From Chrysogorgia sp. JL179-B06 (Eukaryota; Cnidaria; Anthozoa; Scleralcyonacea; Chrysogorgiidae): a stretch of DNA of 64,000 bases. The notes beneath the pieces were generated by a model. It was not told the origin of the DNA. It worked only from the letters and a program-made list of their open reading frames with translations, and ran no database searches. The translations under genes and the position numbers were made by a program. Shown in pieces: positions 45,801-60,800 of this stretch; positions within the stretch are counted from its first letter, which is position 1; every line of letters begins with the position of its first letter. The DNA lies in the NCBI GenBank assembly GCA_035772405.1, contig JAYKKM010000252.1, forward strand, positions 1 through 64,000, read 5' to 3'.

Positions 45801-48800
45801 GACAAGACAAGACAAGACAAGACAAGACAAGACAAGACAAGACAAGAAAAGACAAGACAAGACAAGACAAGGAAAGACAAGACAAGACAAGACAAGACAA
45901 GACAAGACAAGACAAGACAAGACAAGACAAGACAAGACAAGACAAGAAAAGACAAGACAAGACAAGACAAGAAAAGACAAGAAAAGACAAGACAAGACAA
46001 CTTGTCAAGACAAGACAAGACAACTTGTCAAGACAAGACAAGACAAGACAAGACAAGACAAGACAAGACAAGGAAAGACAAGACAAGACAAGACAAGACA
46101 AGAAAAGACAAGACAAGACAAGACAAGACAAGACAACTTGTCAAGACAAGACAAGACAAGACAAGACAAGACAAGACAAGACAAGACAAGACAAGAACAA
46201 TAAGAAAACTTGTCAAGACAAGACAAGACAACTTGTCAAGACAAGACAAGACAAGACAAGAAAAGACAAGACAAGACAAGACAAGAAAAGACAAGACAAG
46301 ACAAGACAAGACAAGACAACTTGTCAAGACAAGACAAGACGTCAAGACAAGACAAGACAAGACAAGACAAGACAAGACAAGAAAAGACAAGACAAGACAA
46401 GACAAGACAAGAAAAGAAAAGACAAGACAAGACAAGACAACTTGTCAAGACAAGACAAGACAACTTGTCAAGACAAGACAAGACAACTTGTCAAGACAAG
46501 ACAAGACAACTTGTCAAGACAAGACAAGACAAGACAAGACAAGACAAGACAAGACAAGGAAAGGCAAGGCAAGACAAGACAAGACAAGGCAAGACAATAT
46601 AAGAAAAGACAAGACAAGAAAAGACAAGACAATATAACTTGTCAAGACAAGACAAGACAAGACAAGACAAGACAAGACAAGACAAGACAAGACAAGACAA
46701 GACAAGAAAACTTGTCAAGACAAGACAATACAACTTGTCAAGACAAGACAAGACAAGACAAGAAAAGACAAGACAAGACAAGAAAAAAAAAGACAAGAAA
46801 AGACAAGACCAGACAACTTGTCAAAACAAGACAAGACAAGACAAGACAAGACAAGACAAGACAAGACAAGACAAGACAAGACAAGACAAGACAAGAAAAG
46901 ACAAGACAAGACAAGACAAGACAACTTGTCAAGACAAGACAAGACAACTTGTCAAGACAAGACAAGACAACTTGTCAAGACAAGACAAGACAACTTGTCA
47001 AGACAAGACAAGACAAGACAAGACAAGACAAGACAAGACAAGACAAGGAAAGGCAAGACAAGACAAGACAAGACAAGGCAAGACAAGACAAGAAAAGACA
47101 AGACAAGAAAAGACAAGACAAGACAAGACAAGACAAGAAAACTTGTCAAGACAAGACAAGACAACTTGTCAAGACAAGACAAGACAAGACAAGAAAAGAC
47201 AAGACAAGAAAAAAAAAGACAAGAAAAGACAAGACCAGACAACTTGTCAAGACAAGACAAGACAACTTGTCAAGACAAGACAAGAAAAGACAAGACAAGA
47301 CAAGACAAGGCAAGACAAGACAACACAAGACAAGACAAGACAACTTGTCAAGTCAAGACAACTTGTCAAGACAAGACAAGACAAGACAAGACAAGACAAG
47401 ACAAGACAAGACAAGACAAGACAAGAAAAGACAAGACAAGACAAGACAAGACAAGACAAGACAAGACAAGACAAGACAACTTGTCAAGACAAGACAAGAC
47501 AAGACAAGACAAGACAAGACAAGACAAGACAAGACAAGACAAGACAACTGTCAAGACAAGACAACTTGTCAAGACAAGACAACTTGTCAAGACAAGACAA
47601 GTCAAGACAAGACAAGACAAGACAAGACAAGACAAGACAAGACAAGACAAGACAAGACAAGACAAGACAAGACAAGACAAGACAAGGCAAGACAAGACAA
47701 GACAAGACAAGACAAGACAAGACAAGACAAGACAAGACAAGACAAGACAAGACAAGGGAAGGCAAGACAAGACAAGACAAGACAAGACAAGACAAGACAA
47801 GACAAGACAAGAAAAGACAAGACAAGACAAGACAAGAAAAGAAAAGACAAGACAAGACAACTTGTCAAGACAAGACAACTTGTCAAGACAAGACAAGACA
47901 ACTTGTCAAGACAAGACAAGACAAGACAAGACAAGACAAGACAAGACAAGACAAGACAAGACAAGACAAGGAAAGACAAGACAAGACAAGACAAGACAAG
48001 ACAAGACAAGACAAAACAAGACAAGACAAGACAAGACAAGAAAAGACAAGACAAGACAAGACAAGACAAGAAAAGACAAGACAAGACAAGACAACTTGTC
48101 AAGACAAGACAAGACAACTTGTCAAGACAAGACAAGACAAGACAAGACAAGACAAGACAAGACAAGACAAGACAAGACAAGGAAAGACAAGACAAGACAA
48201 GACAAGACAAGACAAGACAAGACAAGACAAGACAAGACAAGACAAGACAAGACAAGGAAAGACAAGACAAGACAAGACAAGACAAGGCAAGACAAGACAA
48301 GACAAGACAAGACAAGACAAGACAAGACAAGACAAGACAAGACAAGACAAGACAAGACAAGACAAGGGAAGACAAGACAAGACAAGACAAGACAAGACAA
48401 GACAAGACAAGACAAGGAAAGACAAGACAAGACAAGACAAGACAAGACAAGACAAGACAAGACAAGACAAGACAAGACAAGACAAGACAAGACAAGACAA
48501 GACAAGACAAGACAAGACAAGACAAGACAAGACAAGACAAGACAAGAAAAGACAAGACAAGACAAGACAAGACAAGACAAGACAAGACAAGACAAGACAA
48601 GACAAGACAAGAAAAGCAAGAAAAGACAAGACCAGACAACTTGTCAAGACAAGACAAGACAACTTGTCAAGACAAGACAAGACAAGACAAGACAAGACAA
48701 GACAAGACAAGGCAAGACAAGACAAGACAAGACAAGACAAGACAAGACAACTTGTCAAGACAAGACAACTTGTCAAGACAAGACAAGACAAGACAAGACA

Positions 48801-51800
48801 AGACAAGACAAGACAAGACAAGACAAGACAAGACAAGACAAGACAAGACAAGACAAGACAAGACAAGAAAAGACAAGACAAGACAAGACAAGAAAAGACA
48901 AGAAAAGACAAGACAAGACAACTTGTCAAGACAAGACAAGACAACTTGTCAAGACAAGACAAGACAAGACAAGACAAGACAAGACAAGACAAGGAAAGAC
49001 AAGACAAGACAAGACAAGACAAGAAAAGACAAGACAAGAAAAGACAAGACAAGACAACTTGTCAAGACAAGACAAGACAAGACAAGACAAGACAAGACAA
49101 GACAAGACAAGACAAGACAAGACAAGAAAACTTGTCAAGACAAGACAATACAACTTGTCAAGACAAGACAAGACAAGACAAGACAAGACAAGACAAGACA
49201 AGAAAAAAAAGACAAGAAAAGACAAGACAAGACAACTTGTCAAAACAAGACAAGACAACTTGTCAAGACAAGACAAGACAAGACAAGACAAGACAAGACA
49301 AGACAAGACAAGACAAGACAAGACAAGACAAGACAAGACAAGTGTCAAGACAAGACAAGACAAGACAAGACAAGACAAGACAAGACAAGACAAGACAAGA
49401 CAAGACAAGACAAGAAAAGACAAGACAAGACAAGACAAGACAAGACAAGACAAGACAAGATTGTCAAGACAAGACAAGACAAGACAAGACAAGACAAGAC
49501 AAGACAAGACAAGACAAGACAACTTGTCAAGACAAGACAACTTGTCAAGACAAGACAAGACAAGACAAGACAAGACAAGACAAGACAAGACAAGACAAGA
49601 CAAGACAAGACAAGACAAGACAAGGCAAGACAAGACAAGACAAGACAAGACAAGACAAGAAAACTTGTGAAGACAAGACAACGTCAAGACAAGACAACTT
49701 GTCAAGACAAGACAACTTGTCAAGACAAGACAAATTGTCAAGACAAGACAAGAACAAGACAAGACAAGACAAGACAAGACAAGACAAGACAAGACAAGAC
49801 AAGACAAGGGAAGGGAAGACAAGACAAGACAAGACAAGACAAGACAAGACAAGGAAAGACAAGACAAGACAAGACAAGACAAGACAAGACAAGACAAGAC
49901 AAGACAAGACAAGACAAGACAAAACAAGACAAGACAAGACAAGACAAGAAAAGACAAGACAAGACAAGACAACTTGTCAAGACAAGACAAGACAACTTGT
50001 CAAGACAAGACAAGACAAGACAAGACAAGACAAGACAAGACAAGACAAGACAAGACAAGGAAAGGCAAGACAAGACAAGACAAGGAAAGGCAAGACAAGA
50101 CAAGACAAGACAAGACAAGACAAGACAAGACAAGACAAGACAAGACAAGACAAGACAAGAAAAGACAAGACAAGACAAGACAAGACAAGACAAGACAAGA
50201 CAAGACAAGACAACTTGTCAAGACAAGACAAGACAACTTGTCAAGACAAGACAAGACAAGACAAGACAAGACAAGACAAGACAAGACAAGACAAGACAAG
50301 ACAATACAAGAAAAGACAAGACAAGAAAAGACAAGACAAGACAACTTGTCAAGACAAGACAAGACAAGACAAGACAAGACAAGACAAGACAAGACAAGAC
50401 AAGACAAGATACAATAAGACAACTTGTCAAGACAAGACAAGACAACTTGTCAAGACAAGACAAGACAAGACAAGAAAAGACAAGACAAGACAAGACAAGA
50501 AAAGAAAAGACAAGAAAAGACAAGACAAGACAACTTGTCAAGACAAGACAAGACAAGACAAGACAAGACAAGACAAGACAAGACAAGACAAGAAAAGACA
50601 AGACAAGACAAGACAAGACAAGAAAAGACAAGACAAGACAAGACAAGACAACTTGTCAAGACAAGACAAGACAACTTGTCAAGAAAAGACAAGACAACTT
50701 GTCAAGACAAGACAAGACAACTTGTCAAGACAAGACAAGACAAGACAAGACAAGACAAGACAAGACAAGGAAAGACAAGGCAAGACAAGACAAGACAAGA
50801 CAAGACAAGACAAGAAAAGACAAGACAAGAAAAGACAAGACAAGACAACTTGTCAAGACAAGACAAGACAAGACAAGACAAGACAAGACAAGACAAGACA
50901 AGACAAGACAAGACAAGAAAACTTGTCAAGACAAGACAAGACAACTTGTCAAGACAAGACAAGACAAGACAAGAAAAGACAAGACAAGACAACTTGTCAA
51001 GACAAGACAAAGTCAAGACAAGACAAGAAAAAGACAAGACAAGACAAGACAAGACAAGACAAGACAAGGGAAGACAAGACAAGACAAGACAAGACAAGAC
51101 AAGACAAGACAAGACAAGACAAGACAATGCAAGACAAGACAAGACAAGACAAGACAAGACAAGACAAGACAAGACAAGACAAGACAAAACAAGACAAGAC
51201 AAGACAAGACAAGACAAGACAAGAAAAGAAAAGACAAGACAAGACAACTTGTCAAGACAAGACAAGACAACTTGTCAAGACAAGACAAGACAAGACAAGA
51301 CAAGACAAGACAAGACAAGACAAGACAAGACAAGACAAGGAAAGACAAGACAAGACAAGACAAGGAAAGACAAGACAAGACAAGACAAGACAAGACAAGA
51401 CAAGACAAGACAAGACAAGACAAGACAAGACAAGACAAGACAAGAAAAGACAAGACAAGACAAGACAAGACAAGAAAAGACAAGACAAGACAAGACAACT
51501 TGTCAAGACAAGACAAGACAACTTGTCAAGACAAGACAAGACAAGACAAGACAAGACAAGACAAGGAAAGACAAGACAAGACAAGACAAGAAAAGACAAG
51601 ACAAGAAAAGACAAGACAAGACAACTTGTCAAGACAAGACAAGACAAGACAAGACAAGACAAGACAAGACAAGACAAGACAAGACAAGACAAGACAACTT
51701 GTCAAGACAAGACAAGACAACTTGTCAAGACAAGACAAGACAAGACAAGAAAAGACAAGACAAGACAAGAAAAAAAAGACAAGAAAAGACAAGACAAGAC

Positions 51801-54800
51801 AACTTGTCAAGACAAGACAAGACCAAGACAAGACAAGACAAGACAAGACAAGACAAGACAAGACAAGACAAGACAAGACAAGACAAGACAAGACAAGACA
51901 AGACAAGACAAGACAACTTGTCAAGACAAGACAAGACAACTTGTCAAGACAAGACAAGACAACTTGTCAAGACAAGACAAGACAACTTGTCAAGACAAGA
52001 CAAGACAAGACAAGACAAGACAAGACAAGACAAGAAAAGGCAAGACAAGACAAGACAAGACAAGACAAGACAATATAAGAAAAGACAAGACAAGAAAAGA
52101 CAAGACAAGACAACTTGTCAAGACAAGACAAGACAAGACAAGACAAGACAAGACAAGACAAGACAAGACAAGACAAGACAAGAAAACTTGTCAAGACAAG
52201 ACAAGACAACTTGTCAAGACAAGACAAGACAAGACAAGAAAAGACAAGACAAGACAAGAAAAGACAAGACAAGAAAAGACAAGACAAGACAACTTGTCAA
52301 GACAAGACAAGACCAAGACAAGACAAGACAAGACAAGACAAGACAAGACAAGACAAGACAAGACAAGAAAAGACAAGAAAAGACAAGACAAGACAAGACA
52401 ACTTGTCAAGACAAGACAAGACAACTTGTCAAGAAAAGACAAGACAACTTGTCAAGACAAGACAAGACAACTTGTCAAGACAAGACAAGACAAGACAAGA
52501 CAAGACAAGACAAGACAAGACAAGGAAAGACAAGACAAGACAAGACAAGACAAGACAAGACAATACAAGACAAGACAAGACAAGAAAAGACAAGACAAGA
52601 CAAGACAAGACAAGAAAACTTGTCAAGACAAGACAAGACAACTTGTCAAGACAAGACAAGACAAGACAAGAAAAGACAAGACAAGAAAAAAAAAGACAAG
52701 AAAAGACAAGACAAGACAACTTGTCAAGACAAGACAAGACAACTTGTCAAGACAAGACAAGACAAGACAAGACAAGACAAGACAAGACAAGACAAGACAA
52801 GACAAGACAAGAAAAGACAAGACAAGACAAGACAAGACAAGACAAGACAAGACAAGACAAGACAACTTGTCAAGACAAGACAAGACAAGACAAGACAAGA
52901 CAAGACAAGACAAGACAAGACAAGACAACTTGTCAAGACAAGACAACTTGTCAAGACAAGACAACTTGTCAAGACAAGACAAGTCAAGACAAGACAAGAC
53001 AAGACAAGACAAGACAAGACAAGACAAGACAAGACAAGACAAGACAAGACAAGACAAGACAAGACAAGACAAGACAAGACAAGACAAGGCAAGACAAGAC
53101 AAGACAAGACAAGACAAGACAAGACAAGACAAGACAAGACAAGACAAGACAAGGGAAGACAAGACAAGACAAGACAAGACAAGACAAGACAAGACAAAAC
53201 AAGACAAGACAAGACAAGAAAAGACAAGACAAGAACAAGACAAGAAAAGACAAGACAAGACAAGACAACTTGTCAAGACAAGACAAGACAACTTGTCAAG
53301 ACAAGACAAGACAAGACAAGACAAGACAAGACAAGACAAGACAAGACAAGGAAAGACAAGACAAGACAAGACAAGACAAGACAAGACAAGAAAAGACAAG
53401 ACAAGACAACTTGTCAAGACAAGACAAGACAACTTGTCAAGACAAGACAAGACAAGACAAGACAAGACAAGACAAGACAAGAAAAGACAAGACAAGACAA
53501 GACAAGAAAAGACAAGACAAGACAAGACAAGACAACTTGTCAAGACAAGACAAGACAACTTGTCAAGACAAGACAAGACAAGACAAGACAAGACAAGACA
53601 AGACAAGACAAGACAAGACAAGACAAGACAAGACAAGACAAGAAAAGACAAGACAAGACAAGACAACTTGTCAAGACAAGACAACTTGTCAAGACAAGAC
53701 AAGACAACTTGTCAAGACAAGACAAGACAAGACAAGACAAGACAAGACAAGACAAGACAAGACAAGACAAGGCAAGACAAGGAAAGACAAGACAAGACAA
53801 GACAAGACAAGACAAGACAAGACAAGACAAAACAAGACAAGACAAGACAAGACAAGAAAAGACAAGACAAGACAAGACAAGAAAAGACAAGACAAGACAA
53901 GACAACTTGTCAAGACAAGACAAGACAACTTGTCAAGACAAGACAAGACAAGACAAGACAAGACAAGACAAGACAAGACAAGACAAGGAAAGACAAGACA
54001 AGACAAGACAAGACAAGACAAGACAAGACAAGAAAAGACAAGACAAGACAACTTGTCAAGACAAGACAAGACAACTTGTCAAGACAAGACAAGACAAGAC
54101 AAGACAAGACAAGACAAGACAAGACAAGACAAGACAAGACAAGACAAGACAAGACAAGAAAAGAAAAGAAAAGACAAGACAAGACAACTTGTCAAGACAA
54201 GACAAGACAACTTGTCAAGACAAGACAAGACAAGACAAGACAAGACAAGACAAGACAAGAAAAGGCAAGACAAGACAAGACAAGACAAGACAAGACAAGA
54301 CAAGACAAGACAAGACAAGACAAGACAAGACAAGACAAGACAAGACAAGACAAGACAAGACAAGACAAGACAAGACAAGAAAAGAAAAGACAAGACAAGA
54401 CAAGAAAAGACAAGACAAGACAAGACAAGACAAGACAAGACAAGAAAAGACAAGACAAGACAAGACAAGACAACTTGTCAAGACAAGACAAGACAAGACA
54501 AGACAAGACAAGACAAGACAAGACAAGACAAGACAAGACAAGACAAGACAAGACAAGACAACTTGTCAAGACAAGACAACTTGTCAAGACAAGACAAGAC
54601 AAGACAAGACAAGACAAGACAAGACAAGAAAAGACAAGACAAGACAAGACAAGACAAGACAAGACAAGACAAGACAAGACAAGAAAAGACAAGACAAGAC
54701 AAGACAAGAAAAGAAAAGACAAGACAAGACAAGACAACTTGTCAAGACAAGACAAGACAACTTGTCAAGACAAGACAAGACAAGACAAGACAAGACAAGA

Positions 54801-57800
54801 CAAGACAAGACAAGGAAAGACAAGACAAGGCAAGACAATATAAGAAAAGACAAGACAAGAAAAGACAAGACAATATAACTTGTCAAGACAAGACAAGACA
54901 AGACAAGACAAGACAAGACAAGACAAGACAAGACAAGACAAGACAAGAAAACTTGTCAAGACAAGACAATACAACTTGTCAAGACAAGACAAGACAAGAC
55001 AAGAAAAGACAAGACAAGACAAAAAAAAAAAGACAAGAAAAGACAAGACCAGACAACTTGTCAAAACAAGACAAGACAACTTGTCAAGACAAGACAAGAC
55101 AAGACAAGACAAGACAAGACAAGACAAGACAAGACAAGACAAGGCAAGACAAGACAAGACAAGACAAGACAAGGTCAAGACAAGACAAGACAAGACAAGA
55201 CAAGACAAGACAAGACAAGACAAGACAAGACAAGACAAGACAAGACAAGACAAGACAAGACAAGAAAAGACAAGACAAGACAAGACAAGACAAGACAAGA
55301 CAAGACAACTTGTCAAGACAAGACAAGACAAGACAAGACAAGACAAGACAAGACAAGACAAGACAACTTGTCAAGACAAGACAACTTGTCAAGACAAGAC
55401 AAGACAAGACAAGACAAGACAAGACAAGACAAGACAAGACAAGACAAGACAAGACAAGACAAGACAAGACAAGACAAGACAAGACAAGACAAGACAAGAC
55501 AAGACAAGACAAGACAAGACAAGACAAGAAAACTTGTGAAGACAAGACAACGTGTCAAAACAAGATAACTTGTCAAGACAAGACAACTTATCAAGACAAC
55601 ACAAATTGTCAAGACAAGACAAGAAAAAGACAAGACAAGACAAGACAAGACAAGACAAGACAAGGGAAGGCAATACAAGACAAGACAAGACAAGACAAGA
55701 CAAGACAAGGGAAGGCAATGCAAGACCAGACAAGAAAAGACAAGACAAGACAAGACAAGACAAGACAAGACAAGACAAAACAAGACAAGACAAGACAAGA
55801 CAAGAAAAGACAAGACAAGACAACTTGTCAAGACAAGACAAGACAACTTGTCAAGACAAGACAAGACAAGACAAGACAAGACAAGACAAGACAAGACAAG
55901 ACAAGACAAGACAAGACAAGACAAGGAAAGGCAAGACAAGACAAGACAAGGAAAGACAAGACAAGACAAGACAAGACAAGACAAGACAAGACAAGACAAG
56001 ACAAGACAAGACAAGACAAGACAAGACAAGACAAGACAAGACAAGACAAGACAAGACAAGACAAGACAAGACAAGACAAGAAAACTTGTCAAGACAAGAC
56101 AAGACAAGACAAGACAACTTGTCAAGACAAGACAACTTGTCAAGACAAGACAAATTGTCAAGACAAGACAAGAAAAAGACAAGACAAGACAAGACAAGAC
56201 AAGACAAGACAAGGCAAGACAAGACAAGACAAGACAAGACAAGACAAGGCAAGACAAGGGAAGACAATACAAGACCAGACAAGAAAAGACAAGACAAGAC
56301 AAGACAAGACAAGACAAGACAAGACAAAACAAGACAAGACAAGACAAGACAAGAAAAGACAAGACAAGACAAGACAACTTGTCAAGACAAGACAAGACAA
56401 CTTGTCAAGACAAGACAAGACAAGACAAGACAAGACAAGACAAGACAAGACAAGACAAGACAAGACAAGACAAGACAAGGAAAGACAAGACAAGACAAGA
56501 CAAGGAAAGACAAGACAAGACAAGACAAGACAAGACAAGACAAGACAAGACAAGACAAGACAAGACAAGACAAGACAAGACAAGACAAGACAAGACAAGA
56601 CAAGACAAGACAAGACAAGACAAGACAAGACAAGAAAACTTGTCAAGACAAGACAAGACAAGACAAGACAACTTGTCAAGACAAGACAACTTGTCAAGAC
56701 AAGACAAAGTCAAGACAAGACAAGAAAAAGACAAGACAAGACAAGACAAGACAAGACAAGACAAGACAAGACAAGACAAGACAAGACAAGACAAGACAAG
56801 ACAAGGCAAGACAAGACAAGACAAGACAAGAAAAGACAAGACAAGACAAGACAAGACAAGACAAGACAAGAAAACAAGACAAGACAAGACAAGACAAGAC
56901 AAGACAAGACAAGACAAGACAAGACAAGACAAGAAAAGACAAGACAAGACAAGACAAGGAAAGACAAGACAAGACAAGACAAGACAAGACAAGACAAGAC
57001 AAGACAAGACAAGACAAGACAAGACAAGACAAGACAAGACAAGACAAGACAAGACAAGACAAGACAAGACAAGACAAGGAAAGACAAGACAAGACAAGAC
57101 AACTTGTCAAGACAAGACAAGACAACTTGTCAAGACAAGACAAGACAAGACAAGACAAGACAAGACAAGGAAAGACAAGACAAGACAAGACAAGACAAGA
57201 AAAGACAAGACAAGAAAAGAAAAGACAAGACAACTTGTCAAGACAAGACAAGAAATAACAAGACAAGACAAGACAAGACAAGACAAGACAAGACAAGAAA
57301 ACTTGTCAAGACAAGACAATACAACTTGTCAAGACAAGACAAGACAAGACAAGACAAGACAAGACAAGACAAGAAAAAAAAGACAAGAAAAGACAAGACA
57401 GACAACTTGTCAAGACAAGACAAGACAACTTGTCAAGACAAGACAAGACAAGACAAGACAAGACAAGACAAGGCAAGACAAGACAAGACAAGACAAGACA
57501 AGGTCAAGACAAGACAAGACAAGACAAGACAAGACAAGACAAGACAAGACAAGACAAGACAAGACAAGACAAGACAAGACAAGAAAAGACAAGACAAGAC
57601 AAGACAAGACAAGACAAGACAAGACAAGACAACTTGTCAAGACAAGACAAGACAAGACAAGACAAGACAAGACAAGACAAGACAAGACAACTTGTCAAGA
57701 CAAGACAACTTGTCAAGACAAGACAAGACAAGACAAGACAAGACAAGACAAGACAAGACAAGACAAGACAAGACAAGACAAGACAAGACAAGACAAGACA

Positions 57801-60800
57801 AGACAAGACAAGACAAGACAAGACAAGAAAACTTGTGAAGACAAGACAACGTGTCAAAACAAGATAACTTGTCAAGACAAGACAACTTATCAAGACAACA
57901 CAAATTGTCAAGACAAGACAAGAAAAAGACAAGACAAGACAAGACAAGACAAGACAAGGCAAGACAAGGGAAGGCAATACAAGACCAGACAAGACAAGAC
58001 AAGACAAGACAAGACAAGACAAGACAAGACAAGACAAGGGAAGGCAATGCAAGACCAGACAAGACAAGAAAAGACAAGACAAGACAAGACAAGACAAGAC
58101 AAGACAAGACAAAACAAGACAAGACAAGACAAGACAAGAAAAGACAAGACAAGACAAGACAAGAAAAGAAAAGACAAGACAAGACAAGACAACTTGTCAA
58201 GACAAGACAAGACAACTTGTCAAGACAAGACAAGACAAGACAAGACAAGACAAGACAAGACAAGACAAGACAAGACAAGGAAAGACAAGACAAGACAAGA
58301 CAAGACAAGACAAGACAAGACAAGACAAGACAAGACAAGACAAGACAAGACAAGACAAGAAAAGACAAGACAAGACAAGACAAGACAAGACAAGACAAGA
58401 AAAGACAAGACAAGACAAGACAAGACAACTTGTCAAGACAAGACAAGACAACTTGTCAAGACAAGACAAGACAAGACAAGACAAGACAAGACAAGACAAG
58501 ACAAGACAAGGCAAGACAAGACAAGACAACTTGTCAAGACAAGACAACTTGTCAAGACAAGACAAGACAAGACAAGACAAGACAAGACAAGACAAGACAA
58601 GACAAGACAAGACAAGACAAGACAAGACAAGACAAGACAAGACAAGACAAGGAAAGACAAGACAAGACAAGACAAGACAAGACAAGAAAAGACAAGACAA
58701 GACAAGACAAGACAAGACAAGACAAGAAAAGACAAGACAAGACAAGACAAGACAACTTGTCAAGACAAGACAAGACAACTTGTCAAGACAAGACAAGACA
58801 AGACAAGACAAGACAAGAAAGACAAGACAAGACAAGACAAGACAAGACAAGAAAAGACAAGACAAGACAAGACAAGAAAAGAAAAGACAAGACAAGACAA
58901 GACAACTTGTCAAGACAAGACAAGACAACTTGTCAAGACAAGACAAGACAACTTGTCAAGACAAGACAAGACAAGTCAAGACAAGACAAGACAAGACAAG
59001 ACAAGACAAGACAAGACAAGGAAAGACAAGACAAGACAAGACAAGACAAGACAAGACAAGACAAGACAAGACAAGACAAGAAAAGACAAGACAAGACAAG
59101 ACAAGACAAGAAAACTTGTCAAGACAAGACAATACAACTTGTCAAGACAAGACAAGACAAGACAAGAAAAGACAAGACAAGACAAGAAAAAAAAAGACAA
59201 GAAAAGACAAGACAAGACAACTTGTCAAGACAAGACAAGACAACTTGTCAAGACAAGACAAGACAAGTCAAGACAAGACAAGACAAGACAAGACAAGACA
59301 AGACAAGGAAAGACAAGACAAGACAAGACAAGACAAGACAAGACAAGACAAGAAAAGACAAGACAAGACAAGACAAGACAAGACAAGACAAGACAAGACA
59401 ACTTGTCAAGACAAGACAAGACAACTTGTCAAGACAAGACAAGACAAGACAAGACAAGACAAGACAAGACAAGAAAAGACAAGACAAGAAAAGACAAGAC
59501 AAGACAACTTGTCAAGACAAGACAAGACAAGTCAAGACAAGACAAGACAAGACAAGACAAGACAAGACAAGACAAGACAAGACAACACAAGACAAGACAA
59601 GACAACTGTCAAGACAAGACAACTTGTCAAGACAAGACAAGACAAGACAAGACAAGACAAGACAAGACAAGACAAGACAAGACAAGACAAGACAAGACAA
59701 GACAAGACAAGACAAGACAAGACAAGACAAGACAAGACAAGACAAGACAAGACAAGACAAGACAAGACAAGACAAGACAAGAAAAGAAAAGACAAGACAA
59801 GACAAGACAACTTGTCAAGACAAGACAAGACAACTTGTCAAGACAAGACAAGACAAGACAAGACAAGACAAGACAAGACAAGACAAGACAAGACAAGACA
59901 AGACAAGACAAGACAAGACAAGACAACTTGTCAAGACAAGACAAGACAACTTGTCAAGACAAGACAAGACAACTTGTCAAGACAAGACAAGACAAGACAA
60001 GACAAGACAAGACAAGACAAGTCAAGACAAGACAAGACAAGACAAGACAAGACAAGGCAAGACAAGGAAAGACAAGACAAGACAAGACAAGACAAGACAA
60101 GACAAGACAAGACAAGACAAGACAAGACAAGACAAGACAAGACAAGACAATACAAGAAAACTTGTCAAGACAAGACAAGACAACTTGTCAAGACAAGACA
60201 AGACAAGACAAGACAAGACAAGACAAGACAAGAAAAGAAAAGACAAGACAAGACAAGACAAGACAACTTGTCAAGACAAGACAAGACCAAGACAAGACAA
60301 GACAAGACAAGACAAGACAAGACAAGACAAGACAAGACAAGAAAAGACAAGACAAGACAAGACAAGAAAAGACAAGACAAGACAAGACAAGACAAACTTG
60401 TCAAGACAAGACAAGACAACTTGTCAAGACAAGACAAGACAACTTGTCAAGACAAGACAAGACAAGACAAGACAAGACAAGACAAGACAAGGCAAGACAA
60501 GGAAAGGCAAGACAAGACAAGACAAGACAAGACAAGACAATATAAGAAAAGACAAGACAAGAAAAGACAAGACAAGACAAGACAAGACAAGACAACTTGT
60601 CAAGACAAGACAAGACAACTTGTCAAGACAAGACAAGACAAGACAAGAAAAGACAAGACAAGACAAGACAAGAAAAGACAAGAAAAGACAAGACAAGACA
60701 ACTTGTCAAGACAAGACAAGACGCAAGACAAGACAAGACAAGACAAGACAAGACAAGAAAAGACAAGACAAGACAAGACAAGAAAAGAAAAGACAAGACA

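Noticed and set aside
46639..54843. Open frames of up to 2,734 codons in the satellite, both strands
   Set aside because: They are forced by a stop-free pentamer, consist of one repeated pentapeptide per strand, and overlap in every frame. No start context, domain or codon bias supports a gene.
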